DNA from: an uncultured Clostridia bacterium
GTDB lineage: Bacteria > Bacillota > Clostridia > Oscillospirales > Acutalibacteraceae
Reading direction: 5' to 3'
NCBI GenBank assembly: GCA_946410005.1
Contig: CAMJYS010000029.1
Location: 1 to 8,921 of the forward strand
DNA length: 8,921 bases
The notes under the pieces were generated by a model. The model did no database searches. It worked only from the letters and a program-made list of their open reading frames with translations, and was not told where the DNA came from. Shown in pieces: positions 7,665-8,921 of the stretch; position 1 is the stretch's first letter, and each line of letters begins with the position of its first letter. The position numbers and the translations under genes are program-made.

Positions 7665-7690
7665 AAAAAAAGCCTCAGTTGAGGCTTTTT
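7665..7690 (-). terminator. Intrinsic terminator of the tRNA-fMet gene
   Basis: A perfect 10-base stem (7667-7676 with 7681-7690; core GCCTC/GAGGC) and a four-base loop begin four bases after the tRNA 3' end. On the minus strand the stem runs into seven T residues, the canonical form. On the plus strand it has five T residues and could also stop transcription from the other side. Confidence 0.88.
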
Positions 7691-7693
7691 GAT

Positions 7694-7770
<77 letters not shown>

Positions 7771-7797
7771 ATATATTTAATTTATACTATGTTATTT

Positions 7798-7826
7798 ATT
7801 ATAATATGCAATTTCAAAAATGTCAA
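7798..7826 (-). promoter_or_regulatory. Consensus sigma-A promoter of tRNA-fMet
   Basis: On the minus strand, TTGACA (7821-7826) and TATAAT (7798-7803) are both exact consensus hexamers with the ideal 17-base spacer. Initiation near 7791 would leave a processed leader of about 20 bases before the tRNA. The DNA upstream (7830-7880) is almost pure A/T with runs of T and A, consistent with an UP-element. This is the strongest promoter by sequence in the window. Confidence 0.9.
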
Positions 7827-7883
7827 TAGCTATACTATATAAAATTTTTATTTGTTTTTTGGCAAAAAAATTATAAAAAACTA

Positions 7884-7912
7884 TTGCAAAAGAACTTGTG
7901 TGGTGATAAAAT
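7884..7912 (+). promoter_or_regulatory. Candidate distal promoter for the response regulator
   Basis: TTGCAA (7884-7889), a 17-base spacer and TAAAAT (7907-7912) preceded by TGA give a reasonable extended -10 promoter, with the same -10 wording as the secreted-protein promoter. If used for the regulator, the leader would be about 310 bases, which is long; it may instead serve an unrecognised short transcript. Confidence 0.45.
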
Positions 7913-8089
7913 ATTAAATGTTAGTTACTATAACTCATTTGAAATATTTTTATAACCTTATGAATTTGGCCTGTTTTATCTACTTAATTCAGCTAAAATT
8001 CAAGCATCATCTAGAATTTTGTTTTGAATTTTTCAAATTTATGAGCTGTGATTATAATAGTGCGATATATAAAAATAAATATTAAAAAT

Positions 8090-8117
8090 TTGCTTGTATT
8101 TATTTTTTCATTATAGT
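8090..8117 (+). promoter_or_regulatory. Candidate proximal promoter for the response regulator
   Basis: TTGCTT (8090-8095), a 16-base spacer and TATAGT (8112-8117) could start transcription near 8124, giving a leader of about 100 bases with the inverted repeat at 8163-8188 inside it. Each hexamer deviates from consensus and the region is AT-rich, so chance matches are likely. Confidence 0.3.
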
Positions 8118-8162
8118 ATGGTTGTAAAGTATGGAATTTGATTATGGTTATTTTAAGTAATT

Positions 8163-8188
8163 TTCAGTATATGAATAAGTGTACTGAA
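8163..8188 (+). repeat. Inverted repeat / leader hairpin before the response regulator
   Basis: TTCAGTA (8163-8169) is exactly complementary to TACTGAA (8182-8188). With two G-U pairs the stem extends to ten pairs around a six-base loop (8173-8178). It ends 20 bases before the ribosome site (8209-8213). A 10-base-period direct repeat, AAGTG-5-AAGTG (8177-8191), overlaps it. It could be an RNA hairpin in the leader or an autoregulatory operator. It is not followed by a T-run, so it is not a terminator. Confidence 0.45.
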
Positions 8189-8227
8189 GTGAATTAATTT
8201 TATTTTATAGGAGTGTGTGATTTTATT

Positions 8228-8874
8228 ATGCAAGAAGCGAACACAAATCTTGTTTATGTTGTGGACGATGAACCGAACATAAGAAAACTTACAACATTAG
8301 CGTTAAAGGAATATGGTTTCGAAACGCAAGAATTTTCTAATGGTGATGACTTATTAAAAGCAGTCAAACGTCGTATACCTGATGTTATAATTCTTGATTG
8401 GGTTATGCCGGCGCCGGATGGACTCAGCATTTGCGGTAGATTAAAACTTGACAAAGATACACGTACTGTTCCGATTATTCTCTTAACAGCAAGAGATGAC
8501 GAAGTTGACTGTGTTCTCGGATTGGAAATGGGAGCAGACGATTACGTCACAAAACCATTCAGCTTAAAGGAACTTTGTGCCAGAGTTAAAGCCATTGTCC
8601 GTCGTAAAGAATATACAAACGCTTCCAATACAAGCAATGATGTGATAACTCTCGGCGATTTGGTTGTAAACCTTGCAAGAAGAACCGTTTTGAAAAATAA
8701 CAAAAACATTGACCTCACAATGAAAGAATTTGACCTTTTATCTTCATTAATGTTAGCAAGAGGCAGAGTTTTAAGCAGAGAACAATTAATGGAAAAGGTT
8801 TGGGATGTTGAATTTGCCGGAGATGCAAGAACAGTTGACGTTCATATAAGATATCTTCGTCAAAAAATCGAGGA
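8228..8874 (+). CDS. OmpR/PhoB-family response regulator, 3' end missing
   Basis: This is the output half of a two-component system: a histidine kinase phosphorylates the receiver domain and the winged helix then binds promoters. Numbering from ATG 8228, the receiver has acidic pocket D13-D14, phospho-acceptor D57 (ILDWVMPAPDG), T87, Y106 and K109 (KPF), all canonical. A linker at about 121-133 leads to an OmpR-type winged helix with the expected TMKEFDLL, LSREQLMEKVW and RTVDVHIRYLRQKI. A GTG at 8213 is in frame but overlaps the ribosome site AGGAG (8209-8213), so ATG 8228 is chosen despite a 14-base gap. About 216 genuine residues are present, out of roughly 225-235 usual. The frame then runs into adapter sequence, which adds six false residues and a false stop at 8894-8896. 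The partner kinase, often the next gene, is off the end. Regulon unknown. Confidence 0.95.
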
Positions 8875-8921
8875 AGATCGGAAGAGCGTCGTGTAGGGAA
8901 AGAGTGTAGATCTCGGTGGTC
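8875..8921. other. Illumina TruSeq adapter contamination at the contig end
   Basis: The final 47 bases begin AGATCGGAAGAGCGTCGTG and continue as the reverse complement of the Illumina TruSeq universal adapter to the end of the window, with no mismatch that I can recall. The genomic sequence stops inside the response regulator gene at about 8874. The first base or two may coincide with genome sequence by chance. These bases should be trimmed and nothing annotated in them. Confidence 0.98.

Larger units (their letters stand above)
7771..8227. other. AT-rich intergenic region between divergent tRNA and regulator genes
   Basis: This stretch of about 450 bases carries the tRNA promoter on the minus strand, two candidate plus-strand promoters (7884-7912 and 8090-8117), and an inverted repeat just before the response regulator (8163-8188). 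A 55-codon open frame at 7918-8085 has no convincing ribosome site and a composition expected of AT-rich DNA, so I do not call it a gene. A short A/T palindrome (T6-G, C-A6) sits at 7855-7869. I see no tRNA, riboswitch core or mobile-element end in it. Confidence 0.7.

Noticed and set aside
7855..7869. T6-G / C-A6 palindrome as a terminator or mobile-element end
   Set aside because: The arms are simple A and T runs with a one-base centre, which cannot form a normal hairpin loop; no flanking duplication or transposase is present.
7918..8085. Possible 55-residue protein gene before the response regulator
   Set aside because: No ribosome site, no recognisable domain, and a residue composition expected of translated AT-rich noncoding DNA. 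It is kept only as a finding.
8213..8227. GTG 8213 as start of the response regulator
   Set aside because: It overlaps the AGGAG ribosome site and would add five residues (MCDFI) that are not typical of the family before the receiver domain.

Overview
This is an AT-rich bacterial chromosome fragment that most resembles an uncultured or gut-type Clostridia member (Bacillota). The evidence is the gene order recF-remB-gyrB-gyrA, which is the conserved arrangement beside the Gram-positive replication origin; RemB itself, a family known mainly from Bacillota; the 646-residue Gram-positive-length GyrB; strong AGGAGG-type ribosome sites; and GyrA and GyrB core wording that I associate with Oscillospiraceae-like Clostridia. 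The family-level placement is an impression from memory, not a search result.

Layout. Positions 1-3637 (+) hold a compact cluster: recF without its N-terminus, remB, a small zinc-ribbon membrane protein, and gyrB, with gaps of only 18-36 bases. A likely internal promoter over the gyrB stop codon starts a second unit (3697-6933, +): a two-helix membrane protein with a very acidic N-terminus (YcxB-like), then gyrA. So each gyrase gene has a small membrane protein gene directly upstream. The gyrA side ends at a hairpin (6940-6967) shared with the convergent minus-strand gene at 7011-7577, which encodes an unrecognised secreted protein with a short leucine/asparagine heptad coiled coil and a Tyr/Pro/Asn-rich tail. 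Upstream of it on the same strand is a complete initiator tRNA-fMet gene (7694-7770) with an exact TTGACA-17-TATAAT promoter and its own terminator.

From 7771 to 8227 lies an AT-rich intergenic region with divergent promoters and a hairpin or operator-like repeat. It leads into an OmpR/PhoB-type response regulator (8228 onward), which is cut by the contig end.

The last 47 bases (8875-8921) are not biological: they match the Illumina TruSeq universal adapter (reverse complement), so the apparent stop codon of the response regulator is an artefact.

Together the left two thirds serve DNA topology and recombination repair (RecF, gyrase A2B2), with RemB as a DNA-binding regulator. I see no mobile element, CRISPR array, or clearly new multi-gene system. 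The least explained items are the two membrane proteins interleaved with the gyrase genes and the secreted coiled-coil protein.
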